This document shows positions 25,828 through 34,784 of a DNA stretch of 41,759 nucleotides, piece by piece; position 1 is the stretch's first letter, and each line of letters starts with the position of its first letter. Location: assembly GCA_017467305.1 (NCBI GenBank), contig JAFTSM010000063.1:1-41759 (forward strand), read 5' to 3'. The position numbers were made by a program, and so were the translations under genes. The notes below the pieces were generated by a model. The model had not been told where the DNA came from. It searched no databases and saw only the letters and a list, made by a program, of their open reading frames with translations. The stretch is from Candidatus Gastranaerophilales bacterium (GTDB lineage Bacteria; Cyanobacteriota; Vampirovibrionia; Gastranaerophilales; Gastranaerophilaceae).

Positions 25828-25914
25828 TCACATTCGTACAAAACAATGACTGCCAGACTCAAAGCCTTGCATTTGCATCATCATATTCATCATTTGTACG
25901 TTTGTTAAAAACAT
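25828..25914 (-). CDS. Putative 28-residue Met-rich micro-protein or leader peptide
   Basis: Short ORF MFLTNVQMMNMMMQMQGF... ending GSHCFVRM, with 8 Met in 28 residues and one His-Cys pair. It has the full set of expression signals: AAAGGGA 6 nt before the ATG, a perfect -35 upstream with a TANNNT -10, and a terminator just downstream. Either a free-standing small gene or a leader for the gene at 24422. Without comparative data coding status is uncertain. Confidence 0.4.
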   Translation of the reverse strand: MFLTNVQMMNMMMQMQGFESGSHCFVRM

Positions 25915-25937
25915 CAATTATCCCTTTTATTGTTTTT

Positions 25938-25966
25938 AGGTTAACTCAAGCATTTTTATTTGTCAA
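25938..25966 (-). promoter_or_regulatory. Promoter of the Met-rich micro-gene
   Basis: A perfect TTGACA (25961-25966) is spaced 17 nt from TAACCT (25938-25943), which fits TANNNT only. It starts 3 nt past the hydrogenase operon terminator. The predicted start is near 25931, leaving a leader of about 17 nt. Confidence 0.45.
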
Positions 25967-25968
25967 TA

Positions 25969-25994
25969 TAAAAGGAGCCGTTAAGCTCCTTTTA
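25969..25994 (-). terminator. Terminator of the hydrogenase operon
   Basis: AAAAGGAGC and GCTCCTTTT form the stem, with a T-rich tail on the minus strand, just after the hydA stop at 26001. Confidence 0.8.
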
Positions 25995-26000
25995 TATAAT

Positions 26001-27752
26001 TTATTTGATATCTTTATATGAACCTTTAAATTTATCAGAATATGTTGTATGTAATAAGTGATGAGCTTTTTCTCCACCAATACTGCCTAAACACTCTTCA
26101 TAAAGTTTTAAGACATCTGGATTTTTGTGTGATTTTCTTATAGCCAAATTTTTATCTTCAGTATATAAGCCTTTAGCTCTTTTTTCTTTAATAGTAGCAT
26201 CTAAGCAGCTTGTTGGCTGACCACCACCATTTACACAACCACCAGGACAAGCCATAACTTCTAAAATATGGAAATCAGATTTACCTGCTTTTAGTTCTTG
26301 TATTGATTTTTCTGCTTCTTTTAATGTTGATACAACACGAACTTTTACTTTTGTTCCTTTAATATCAACAATTGCGTCTTTTGTTCTAGATGTTGCATCT
26401 ACACCACGCATTTCAACAAAATCAATATTGGTAAGTTCTTCACCAGTTACTATGTAATATGCAGAACGAACTGCTGCTTCAGCAACACCACCAGATGCAC
26501 CAAATATTGTAGCAGCACCAGAATATTTACCAAATGGAGAATTTGCTTCTTCATCTTTTAAGTTTTTAAAGTTAATACCAGCAGTTTTAATCATTCTTGC
26601 AAACTCTTGAGTTGTAAGAACTAAATCTGTTTCACCTTTCAATTGTTCTCTTGTTGCTTCGTACTTTTTAGCTGTACAAGGCATAACAGATACAACCACG
26701 ATATCTTCTTTTTTATAACCTTCATAATATTTAGGTAAAAATTCTTTTACTACTGGAGATAACATACCTTGAGGTGATTTACAAGTTGATAAGTGACCTA
26801 ATAAATCAGGGTGTTGAGTTTCTAAATAGCGAACCCAAGCAGGGCAACAAGAAGTAAATAATGGTAATTTTTCACCTTTTGTTAAGCGTTTTACAAACTC
26901 ATTACCCTCTTCCATAATTGTCAAATCAGCAGAAAAGTTAGTATCAAATATAAGGTCAAAACCTAATCTTCTTGCTGCCGCATATATTTTACCAATGGTA
27001 TTTTCACCAGCTTCAAGATTAAACTCTTCACCAAGCGCAACTCTCACAGCTGGGGCAAATTGTACAACAACTTTTTTAGTTTTGTCATTTATAACATCCC
27101 AAACTTTATCAATAGCTGATTTTATTGAGATTGCACCAGTTGGACATACAGCTTGACATTGACCGCAATATACACAATCAACATCACTTAAGCATCGACC
27201 GTTCATTGGTTGAACAACAGTATTTGAACCACGATTAGCAAAACCTAATACGCTATGGCCTTGAAATTCAGAGCAAGCTCTAACACAAGCACCACATAAA
27301 ATACATTTTGATGAATCACGTACTAAAGATGGATTTGAATCATCTACTACAGCATAATCTTTTTCTTCCAGTTTAGGGAATCTTATATCAGTGATACCAT
27401 ATTCTGTTGCATATTTTTGTAGTTCACAATTTCCAGATTTTTCACAAGTTAAACATTCTCTTTTATGGTTAGCAAGTAATAATTCTAGAATTGTTTTTCT
27501 GATTTTTCTAACTTTTGTAGAATTTGTTTCTACTCTAATACCTTCTCTTGGAGGCATTGTACAAGAAGCTTGAATCCATTTTCCGTCTTGTTCAATGATA
27601 CACATTCTACAAGCACCATATTGTGTTAAGTCAGGGCGGTGACAGAATGTAGGAACATCAAAGCCATTATTTCTAATAACTTCAAGAACAGTTTTTTCAT
27701 CTGTATATTCAACTTCTATATTGTTTATAAATAAAGTTTTCTTATCGTTCAT
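26001..27752 (-). CDS. hydA: [FeFe] hydrogenase catalytic subunit (HydA/HndD type)
   Basis: 583 aa. It has an N-terminal [2Fe-2S] domain (Cys37, 48, 51, 64), a His-Cys3 [4Fe-4S] site (HKRECLTCEKSGNC), two [4Fe-4S] clusters (CILCGACVRAC and CVYCGQCQAVC), and the H-cluster domain with all three signatures FTSCCPAWV, MPCTAKKYE and EVMACPGGCVNGGGQP. A small-subunit-like tail ends the protein. It reduces protons to H2 (or the reverse). The length matches HndD rather than the longer Thermotoga HydA. It is last in the operon, 15 nt after hydB. The maturases HydEFG are not in the window. Confidence 0.97.
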   Translation of the reverse strand: MNDKKTLFINNIEVEYTDEKTVLEVIRNNGFDVPTFCHRPDLTQYGACRMCIIEQDGKWIQASCTMPPREGIRVETNSTKVRKIRKTILELLLANHKRECLTCEKSGNCELQKYATEYGITDIRFPKLEEKDYAVVDDSNPSLVRDSSKCILCGACVRACSEFQGHSVLGFANRGSNTVVQPMNGRCLSDVDCVYCGQCQAVCPTGAISIKSAIDKVWDVINDKTKKVVVQFAPAVRVALGEEFNLEAGENTIGKIYAAARRLGFDLIFDTNFSADLTIMEEGNEFVKRLTKGEKLPLFTSCCPAWVRYLETQHPDLLGHLSTCKSPQGMLSPVVKEFLPKYYEGYKKEDIVVVSVMPCTAKKYEATREQLKGETDLVLTTQEFARMIKTAGINFKNLKDEEANSPFGKYSGAATIFGASGGVAEAAVRSAYYIVTGEELTNIDFVEMRGVDATSRTKDAIVDIKGTKVKVRVVSTLKEAEKSIQELKAGKSDFHILEVMACPGGCVNGGGQPTSCLDATIKEKRAKGLYTEDKNLAIRKSHKNPDVLKLYEECLGSIGGEKAHHLLHTTYSDKFKGSYKDIK

Positions 27753-27767
27753 TTGTCTATCCTTCTT

Positions 27768-29636
27768 CTATTTTGTCACAATTGCCTTGAACGGACAGTT
27801 GCTTATACAAGCACCACATTTAATACATTTTTCTTGATTAATTTTATGTGGCTCTTTAATTGTTCCTTCAATAGCCCCCACTGGACAATTTCTAGCACAT
27901 TTTGTACAACCTTTACATAAATCTTCTTGAATTTCAAAAGATTTAAGTGCAGAACAAACACCAGCTGGACATTTTTTATCTTTAATATGAGCAATATATT
28001 CATCTTTAAAGTATTTTAATGTTGAAAGAACTGGGTTTGGTGCAGATTTACCAAGACCACATAATGAACCAGTTTTAATAACTTCACCAAGTTCTTGTAA
28101 TAAATCTAGGTCTTCCATTTTCCCTTGACCTTTAACAATTCTTTCCAAAATTGACAACATTTGTTTTGTACCTTCACGGCAAGGTGTACATTTACCGCAA
28201 CTTTCATGTTGAGTAAAATTCATAAAGAATCTAGCAACTTCAACAATACAAGTATCTTCATTCATAACAACAAGACCGCCAGAACCAACCATTGCTCCTA
28301 CTTTTGTTAATTGGTCATAATCCATTGGCATATCTAAGTGTTCTTCTGTTAAACATCCACCAGAAGGCCCACCAATTTGGACAGCTTTAAATTTCTTACC
28401 ATTTCTAATACCACCACCTAAGTCAAATACAATTTGTCTTAATGTAGTATTCATTGGTACTTCAATTAAACCTGTGTTATTAACTTCACCAGTTAGTGCA
28501 AAAGTTTTTGTACCTTTTGAACCTTCTGTACCCATTGCACTAAACCATTTTGCACCTTTTAAGATAATTAGCGGTACATTGGCAAATGTTTCAACATTGT
28601 TTAAAAGGGTTGGACGCTTAAATAAACCACATTCAGCCATGTGAATATTCTTTGGTCTTGGCATACCACGTTCACCTTCAATAGAAGCGATTAATGCAGA
28701 TGATTCACCACAAACAAATGCTCCAGCACCTTCTTTAATATGAATATGGAAACTAAAATCACTTCCCATAATATTTTTACCTAAAAGGTTTCTTTCTTCT
28801 GCGGCTTTAATAGCCAATCTTAAACGTTTAATAGCAAGTGGATATTCTGCTCTTACATAGATATAACCCTCATCAGAACCAACAGCATATGCAGCAATAG
28901 CCATACCTTCTAAAAGTTTATGAGGGTCAGCTTCCATTAAGCTTCTATCCATAAATGCACCTGGGTCACCTTCATCACCATTACAGATAACATAAGATTT
29001 TCCACCACGGTGTTTATATACACTTCTCCATTTTCTACCAGTAGCGAAACCACCGCCACCACGACCACGTAAGCCAGAATCTTCAACTTCTTTGATTACA
29101 GCTTCTTGGTCATTTTCTTCAATTACTTTTGCCAATGCTTGATAAGCACCAACAGCAACTGCTTCATCAATACTTTCTGGGTCAATATGACCACAGTTTG
29201 CTAAAGCAGTTCTTGTTTGTTTTGCATAGAAATTAATATCTTCGCTCTTTTTAATGCTTTGTTTAATAGCAGGGTCAACATATAAAAGTCTTTCAACAAT
29301 TGTGTCATTTTTTAGGGATTCAAAAATTTCTTCAACATCTGTTAATTTAACTCTTACATATGTTAAATGTTTATCTGGAATAACAACTAAAACACCTTCT
29401 GCACAGAAACCAATACAACCAGTTGGAACTGCAGTCATTTTAACTTCTTTTGTGAGTGTACCAACATTTGCACCCAATTCTTTAAATTTTTCAATAATTT
29501 CTAATGAGCCATTAGCACTACAACCAGTTGATGTACAAACAAGAATTCTTTCACCTTGTTGTTTCATCATCTCAAGAGCTTTTTCTTGCTCTTTTTTAAT
29601 ATCAATATTCAATTTTACTTTTTCCATATTATTCAT
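27768..29636 (-). CDS. hydB: Hydrogenase NuoF-like flavoprotein subunit (HydB type)
   Basis: 622 aa. An N-terminal thioredoxin-like [2Fe-2S] domain has Cys34, 39, 74 and 78. The central NuoF domain has the FMN/NAD glycine-rich RGRGGGGFATGRKW and the [4Fe-4S] ligands ESCGKCTPCREG. The C-terminus carries two ferredoxin-type [4Fe-4S] clusters (CKGCTKCARNC, CIKCGACISNC). This is the layout of HydB in electron-bifurcating hydrogenases, which takes electrons from NADH. Its start overlaps the hydC stop by 8 nt. A second ATG at 29627 is an alternative start. Confidence 0.95.
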   Translation of the reverse strand: MNNMEKVKLNIDIKKEQEKALEMMKQQGERILVCTSTGCSANGSLEIIEKFKELGANVGTLTKEVKMTAVPTGCIGFCAEGVLVVIPDKHLTYVRVKLTDVEEIFESLKNDTIVERLLYVDPAIKQSIKKSEDINFYAKQTRTALANCGHIDPESIDEAVAVGAYQALAKVIEENDQEAVIKEVEDSGLRGRGGGGFATGRKWRSVYKHRGGKSYVICNGDEGDPGAFMDRSLMEADPHKLLEGMAIAAYAVGSDEGYIYVRAEYPLAIKRLRLAIKAAEERNLLGKNIMGSDFSFHIHIKEGAGAFVCGESSALIASIEGERGMPRPKNIHMAECGLFKRPTLLNNVETFANVPLIILKGAKWFSAMGTEGSKGTKTFALTGEVNNTGLIEVPMNTTLRQIVFDLGGGIRNGKKFKAVQIGGPSGGCLTEEHLDMPMDYDQLTKVGAMVGSGGLVVMNEDTCIVEVARFFMNFTQHESCGKCTPCREGTKQMLSILERIVKGQGKMEDLDLLQELGEVIKTGSLCGLGKSAPNPVLSTLKYFKDEYIAHIKDKKCPAGVCSALKSFEIQEDLCKGCTKCARNCPVGAIEGTIKEPHKINQEKCIKCGACISNCPFKAIVTK

Positions 29637-30123
29637 TCTCTTTCAATAAAGTATCAATAATAATTTTTATAGAATCCGGTGTCATTTGTGGATATACTTT
29701 GTCGTTAATAACAACAGCCGGAGCTAAACCGCAAGCACCTAAACAACTAACTGTTTCAAATGAAAAAAGACCATTTTCTGTGGTCATTTTACCGTCTTTT
29801 AGTTGTAGTTTTCCTTTGATAGCTTCAATAACAGGCATAGAACCTCTAACGTGGCAAGCTGTACCGTCACACACTTTGATTTCATATTTACCTTTTGGTT
29901 CTAATGAAAATTGAGCATAAAAAGTGGCTACTCCAAACACAGTTGCTGGTGATAGCCCTTCAATTTTTGTACCAATATATGTCATTGCTTCCTCAGGTAA
30001 ATACTTATAAATTTCCTGAACCTTTTGTAATATGGCGATTAAATACGATTTTTTACCGCCATAAGTTTGGATAATTTCATCCAGTTTCGCTGTATTAATA
30101 CCAGCTGGACTTTCCACACTCAT
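29629..30123 (-). CDS. hydC: Hydrogenase NuoE-like [2Fe-2S] subunit (HydC type)
   Basis: 164 aa. A helical N-terminus (LDEIIQTYGG...LPEEAMTYI) is followed by a thioredoxin-like [2Fe-2S] fold with CDGTAC and CLGACGLAP, as in NuoE and HndA. It passes electrons within the trimeric hydrogenase. First gene of the operon; ribosome binding site AGGAG. Confidence 0.95.
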   Translation of the reverse strand: MSVESPAGINTAKLDEIIQTYGGKKSYLIAILQKVQEIYKYLPEEAMTYIGTKIEGLSPATVFGVATFYAQFSLEPKGKYEIKVCDGTACHVRGSMPVIEAIKGKLQLKDGKMTTENGLFSFETVSCLGACGLAPAVVINDKVYPQMTPDSIKIIIDTLLKENE

Positions 30124-30168
30124 GCCATACTCCTATTCTTTTACTGCAGATAATTTCCTTTTATATGA

Positions 30169-30177
30169 ATTATAGCA
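30169..30177 (-). promoter_or_regulatory. Extended -10 promoter of the hydrogenase operon
   Basis: TGCTATAAT (perfect hexamer with TGn) on the minus strand, with no -35 match. The predicted leader is about 40 nt. Confidence 0.55.
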
Positions 30178-30250
30178 TCTAAAGATTTTTTTTAAAGAAA
30201 TTTAATAACAAGTAACAATCGTCTTTTTAAAGGAAAATATGAACTATACT

Positions 30251-30265
30251 AAACTAATTTAGTTT
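30251..30265. promoter_or_regulatory. Palindrome between divergent hydrogenase and TPR genes
   Basis: AAACTAA-T-TTAGTTT is a perfect 7-bp inverted repeat. It lies upstream of the TPR gene, about 75 nt upstream of the hydrogenase -10. It could be an operator; the binding protein is unknown. Confidence 0.3.
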
Positions 30266-30327
30266 TACTATATGCAGATTCTCATGCTTGATATAAAATT
30301 GTAAGAGAAAATGGAGACTAGTCGTAT

Positions 30328-31113
30328 ATGAAAAAATTATTATGCCTTTTAATGTGTACCTTTTTAGTTCAAAATATTTCTTTTTCACAAACAGTATATG
30401 ATGATAATTATGTTGAAAATCCAAACTATATTGAAGGCAAAAAATTTCTTCAAAACTCACAATTTTCAAGTGCAATAAATGAGTTTAAAAAAGCAATTAG
30501 AGTTAACCCTACAGATACATCAGCGATTATTGAACTTGTAAATGCTTATAATATGCGTGCCACATACTACAATAACACTGTAAAAGCCGTAGATAACGCA
30601 ATTTCAGACTTAAAATCCGCATTATTTTATGCAAAATATTACAATATAAATGCACCGGTTATTTCTCCACAAAATATTATTGCTATAGAAAAAAACTTAA
30701 ACGCAATATCAAAAAAAATTTCTGACGAAGAAAGAATTAAAATTGCAAAATCGTCTAGAACAAAAGGTGAATTTGCAGCTTCAGCATACGATTATTTCCA
30801 GTTGACAAATAATCCAACATATCAAGTTGAAGCACACTTATCACTTGGTGATATTTTTAAAATAATGAATAGATACGAAATGGCACTATCTTACTATAAA
30901 AACGCTCAACAACTTGAACCAAACAACACTGATATAAATTTAAAATTAGCAAGAACATATGAAAAACTTAATGACTTTTCTTCATCTTTAAAGGAATACA
31001 GTGTTGCACTAAATTCTTCAAATGAAAAAGAAGAAATTTTGAGTTCTTTAGAAAGAATTTGGCAAAAGAAAGTTGACGAAAATCCAAAGATGCTGAAGCT
31101 CATTCAAATTTAG
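30328..31113 (+). CDS. Secreted TPR protein, N-terminal part (frameshifted)
   Basis: 261 aa with a signal peptide (about 1-20) and TPR units. The true reading frame is lost near 31090: the last residues (MLKLIQI) do not fit the repeat, while the next frame reads DAEAHSNLGVVFQKQ, a normal TPR helix. A one-base loss in the A run of CCAAAGATGC (originally perhaps CCAAAAGATGC) explains it. Joined with 31152-32438 the protein would be about 703 aa. Ribosome binding site GGAG. Confidence 0.8.
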   Translation: MKKLLCLLMCTFLVQNISFSQTVYDDNYVENPNYIEGKKFLQNSQFSSAINEFKKAIRVNPTDTSAIIELVNAYNMRATYYNNTVKAVDNAISDLKSALFYAKYYNINAPVISPQNIIAIEKNLNAISKKISDEERIKIAKSSRTKGEFAASAYDYFQLTNNPTYQVEAHLSLGDIFKIMNRYEMALSYYKNAQQLEPNNTDINLKLARTYEKLNDFSSSLKEYSVALNSSNEKEEILSSLERIWQKKVDENPKMLKLIQI

Positions 31114-31151
31114 GTGTTGTTTTCCAAAAACAAAAAAGATATTTAGAAGCT

Positions 31152-32438
31152 ATGGCGGAATATCAAAAAGCAGAAACACTTAATCCACGCAATATAAACA
31201 CAAAAATAAACATTGCAACTCTTTACCAAGAGCAGAAAAAATTTGATGCTGCATTAAATTCATACAACACAATCTTACAAGTGCAACCACAAAATGCAAA
31301 TATAATAGTTTCAAAAGCACAATGCTTGAAAGAATTAAAAAGAACAGAAGATGCAATAAGCACATACAAAACAGCATTAAATATTGACCCTAAAAATTCA
31401 ACAGCAAAAGCTGAGCTGTTTGAATTATTAAAAAATACAATGCCAACAGAAGACGTTTTAGATTTTTTATATAAAAATGTACAAAATGCACCTATGGACG
31501 CAAATTCTTACTATGAGTTTGCCTATGAATTACACAAGGCAAATAAAATAGATGATGCTATAGTATATTATCTTCAAACAATTAAATTAGATAATACAAA
31601 TATTGATGCGTATATAAACCTATCTCAAGCTTATAGACAAAAGAAAAATTACAATGACGCATTTAGTATTATTCAAAAAGCACAACTTATTCAACCTCAA
31701 AACGAGCTAGTAAAAAAACAATATGAATTAGTTGCAAAAGAAGTAGCTACAAACAATTATAATTTAGCATCAAACTCTTTCCAAAGCGGAAACTACCAAC
31801 AAGCAATTATTGAATATTCTAAAATCAATCCGCCAACTGCAGATTCTCTAATAGGTATTGCTGCAAGTTATCAATCTTTAAACGATAATGCTAATGCAAT
31901 TACGTACTACAAAAAGGCAATGGAACTAGCACCAGAAAATTCTGATATTCCATTCTACATCGCATCAATATACGTTAATGTTAATGAAATTGTTAAAGCA
32001 AAAGAATATGCAGAAATTTCATTATCTAAAAATAAAAATAATTCACAAGCAAAAGAATTAGTTGAATACATTAACGCAAAAGAAGCAGAAACATTACTTT
32101 CTGACGCTGTAAAAAAATATGATGAAAAAAAATATACGGAAGCCATTACTTTATTTGATAAAGTATTATCATTAACCCCACTAAATGCAACTATTTATTA
32201 CTATAGAGCAATGACACACGATGCATTAAACAATTATGAGAAAGCTATTTCTGACTATAAATCTGTTCTTAAATATGCACCAGATATGATAATTGCATAT
32301 TATTCCTTAGGTGTTGATTATGATGCTTTAAATAATTACCCACAAGCAAAAATCAATTATCAAAAATATGTTGATGCAACAATGGAAGATAACGCATATA
32401 AAACATATGCTATTTCTAGAATTAATGAGATAAAATAA
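31152..32438 (+). CDS. TPR protein, C-terminal part (frameshifted)
   Basis: 428 aa counted from an internal ATG, but the frame is open from 31077 and continues the TPR protein that begins at 30328. About a dozen TPR motifs of the Y-x-x-A-x-x-x-Y-x-K-A-x-x-x-x-P type are visible to the end. The annotated ATG has no ribosome binding site, so it is not an independent gene. Its stop overlaps the dusB start by one base. Confidence 0.8.
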   Translation: MAEYQKAETLNPRNINTKINIATLYQEQKKFDAALNSYNTILQVQPQNANIIVSKAQCLKELKRTEDAISTYKTALNIDPKNSTAKAELFELLKNTMPTEDVLDFLYKNVQNAPMDANSYYEFAYELHKANKIDDAIVYYLQTIKLDNTNIDAYINLSQAYRQKKNYNDAFSIIQKAQLIQPQNELVKKQYELVAKEVATNNYNLASNSFQSGNYQQAIIEYSKINPPTADSLIGIAASYQSLNDNANAITYYKKAMELAPENSDIPFYIASIYVNVNEIVKAKEYAEISLSKNKNNSQAKELVEYINAKEAETLLSDAVKKYDEKKYTEAITLFDKVLSLTPLNATIYYYRAMTHDALNNYEKAISDYKSVLKYAPDMIIAYYSLGVDYDALNNYPQAKINYQKYVDATMEDNAYKTYAISRINEIK

Positions 32439-33430
32439 TGCAAACAACAGAAAACAAAAACCAAATTAAAATAGGGAATGTTGTAATAAATAGTAAAGTT
32501 TCGCTTGCACCATTAGCAGGAATAACAGATTTTGTTCTAAGACAATTAATTAGAGAATATTCTTCAACTTGTTTGTTAACGACAGAAATGCTAAGTTCTG
32601 AAGCATTAGTACAAAGACCAGATGCAAATATTGCATACACTAATGGAAAAGAAGAACCAGCTGCCTTTCAAATAGAAGGGCATAAACCTGATTTAATGGC
32701 TCGCTCTGCAAAAATTTTAGAGGATAGAGCAACAATCATTGATATTAATATGGGTTGCCCTATAAAAAAAATAGTTAATGGTAATGATGGTTGTTCTTTA
32801 ATGAAAAACCCACAACTTGCAAAAGATATTGTTGTTGCAGTTAAAGAAAGTGTTAAAATTCCTGTCACTTGTAAATTTAGACTAGGCTGGAGTAGTGATA
32901 CAAAAAACTTTGTTGAATTTGCGCAACTTATGCAAGAAGCAGGAGTAAGCGCTGTAACTGTTCACGGCAGAACACGTTCACAAATGTATGCAGGAACCGC
33001 TGATTGGAATGAAATATCTAAACTTAAAGGAGAAATTGACATACCATATTTTGCAAATGGTGATATTATCTCTCCAGAAACAGCAAAAGAATGTTTAGAA
33101 ATATCTAAAGCTGATGGGGTTGCAATTGGTAGAGCGTCTATGGGAGATTTATCAATTATACATAGAATAGAAAAATATTTGAATGAGGACATATTAATTC
33201 CGGAACCAACTTTAGAAGAAAAAATCAAAATGCTAAAAAAACACTTAGATTTTCAAATATCTTTTAGAGGCGAAGAAACTGGCATAAAATTCTTTAGAAA
33301 ATTCTATCCAACATATATTAGAAATATTCGTGGTGGTGGCGAGTATAGACACCGACTTGTAACAGAGTTAAACTACAATAATATAGTTTCTATATTAAAT
33401 GAAATTGTAGCAAATGCAGGAAACGAATAA
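32438..33430 (+). CDS. dusB: tRNA-dihydrouridine synthase
   Basis: 330 aa flavoenzyme reducing uridines in the tRNA D-loop. It has SLAPLAGITDFVLR at the start, DINMGCPIKKIVNGNDGCSL with the active-site cysteine, the TVHGRTR motif and GRASMG in the FMN phosphate site. DusB-type length. Its ATG overlaps the TPR stop (TAATG), so translation is coupled to the frameshifted gene upstream. Its end overlaps the GIY-YIG gene by 17 nt. Confidence 0.95.
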   Translation: MQTTENKNQIKIGNVVINSKVSLAPLAGITDFVLRQLIREYSSTCLLTTEMLSSEALVQRPDANIAYTNGKEEPAAFQIEGHKPDLMARSAKILEDRATIIDINMGCPIKKIVNGNDGCSLMKNPQLAKDIVVAVKESVKIPVTCKFRLGWSSDTKNFVEFAQLMQEAGVSAVTVHGRTRSQMYAGTADWNEISKLKGEIDIPYFANGDIISPETAKECLEISKADGVAIGRASMGDLSIIHRIEKYLNEDILIPEPTLEEKIKMLKKHLDFQISFRGEETGIKFFRKFYPTYIRNIRGGGEYRHRLVTELNYNNIVSILNEIVANAGNE

Positions 33431-33677
33431 AAAATATTACGTTTATATTATTTTGACCACAACAAACAAGTTATACTGTGGTTATACTGATGATGTTGAA
33501 AAAAGATATAAACTACACTGTAAAGGTAAAGGCGCAAAATTTACGAGAGCAAATAAACCTTTAAAACTACTTTATAAAAAGGAATTTGAAACAAAACAAG
33601 AAGCAACAAAAGAAGAGTATAGAATTAAACAACTTTCAAGAAAAGAAAAAGAAGAACTAATCGGTTTAATTAATTAA
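33414..33677 (+). CDS. GIY-YIG domain protein (YhbQ/UPF0213-like)
   Basis: 87 aa single-domain member: YYVYII (GIY strand), LYCGYTDDVEKR (YIG strand with the conserved Arg), GKGAKFTR and a following acidic residue. Such stand-alone proteins are small nucleases or nucleic acid binders of poorly known role. It is coupled to dusB by a 17-nt overlap and ends 1 nt before the convergent gene at 33679. Confidence 0.88.
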   Translation: MQETNKKYYVYIILTTTNKLYCGYTDDVEKRYKLHCKGKGAKFTRANKPLKLLYKKEFETKQEATKEEYRIKQLSRKEKEELIGLIN

Positions 33678-33678
33678 A

Positions 33679-34731
33679 CTAATATATGAATTTTTCTACA
33701 ATAAAATCTGGAATACCATTCACTCTTAGAATATTATGACCTTGTATTTTTCTATTATCATCTATCGCTTTTGAATATCCTGTATTCAATCTTACTAACC
33801 TACCTTCATTATCAAAAGATAAAGATTTTCCGCGCAAAATTGTTCCATATTGATAATTCCAACCTTCATCATATTCAAGAGTTTGATATGTTCTATTTCC
33901 TTTATCAAGGAAAACAATTGTTTGACCTTGTTTGCCCCATAGTTTTTCGCTATGTTCGTTAAACCCTTCTGAATAAATTACTGTATGATGATTAAATCTT
34001 ATTTGTTTATCAAATGAATTGACTCTACCATCAGTTTCATTTTTGCCAAATTCAATTAATTCTATTTCACTATTTTTAAATGTATATTTACACTCTGATG
34101 ATGAATTGATAGATTTCCTTTCTTTTCCTTTTTCAACAAGTGATAATGATTTAAGCTCACAAGACTTTGTACAATCTTTTAATTCACCATTTTGAAACTT
34201 ATATCTAATAGAAAATTTTTCAGTATTGGCTGTTCTTTTTACCCCTAGAGTTATTTGACTTATTTCATTATTTTTAAATTCATAAATATATTGAGAACCA
34301 TTAAAATTTTGAGTTAAAACTGGAGATGAAATATCAGTAATATCAAGAACTGCATCTAATGTGCCTCTTTCACCAAATAAATACATTGCTCTTGGATGAG
34401 AAACTCCTTGAACTATGTGCATTTCATATAACTTAACTAAACGACCATTTTTGTGTTCTGATGAATATCCATTTCTAGCATCGTTTTCTACAACCTTCAA
34501 TAACCTATCGACAGTAGATTTTGCAATCGCAGCTTCTTCACTTGCTTTATTTTTTACTTCTTCAGCTTCTAATTTCCATAAAGGTATTAATCGAATAATA
34601 TCATCTGACTCTGATTTGATTTCTTCTAAAATTGAAGAAGAAAATGAAATATTAGAATTTTTATTTGTTATTTTATTTTCAATATTTTTATTTGTTATAC
34701 AGTGTATAACATTTGCCTTTGAAATACGCAT
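33679..34731 (-). CDS. Lineage-specific protein with SFSS N-terminal motif
   Basis: 350 aa starting MRISKANVIH and reaching NSNISFSSSILEEI at about residue 30, the lineage-type N-terminus. A helical part follows (40-75), then a long beta-rich region with repeated strand units of the form GRLVKLYE, FKNNEISQI, FKNSEIELI and FDNEGRLVRL, spaced irregularly and reminiscent of MORN/YD-type repeats. No catalytic motif. Ribosome binding site GAGTAAG. Confidence 0.65.
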   Translation of the reverse strand: MRISKANVIHCITNKNIENKITNKNSNISFSSSILEEIKSESDDIIRLIPLWKLEAEEVKNKASEEAAIAKSTVDRLLKVVENDARNGYSSEHKNGRLVKLYEMHIVQGVSHPRAMYLFGERGTLDAVLDITDISSPVLTQNFNGSQYIYEFKNNEISQITLGVKRTANTEKFSIRYKFQNGELKDCTKSCELKSLSLVEKGKERKSINSSSECKYTFKNSEIELIEFGKNETDGRVNSFDKQIRFNHHTVIYSEGFNEHSEKLWGKQGQTIVFLDKGNRTYQTLEYDEGWNYQYGTILRGKSLSFDNEGRLVRLNTGYSKAIDDNRKIQGHNILRVNGIPDFIVEKFIY

Positions 34732-34784
34732 AGAACTTACTCTTTTCTCTACAAAAATTTAAAAACAAGAAAAAAATATTTTTG

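Noticed and set aside
25806-26021. Plus-strand 71-aa ORF between the hydrogenase operon and the gene at 24422
   Set aside because: It runs through the hydrogenase terminator and the antisense of the Met-rich ORF, and has no ribosome binding site.
30240-30263. Seven-codon ORF (MNYTKLI) with AAAGGA upstream as a leader peptide
   Set aside because: Too short to judge, has no terminator/antiterminator structure downstream, and overlaps the palindrome, which explains the sequence better.
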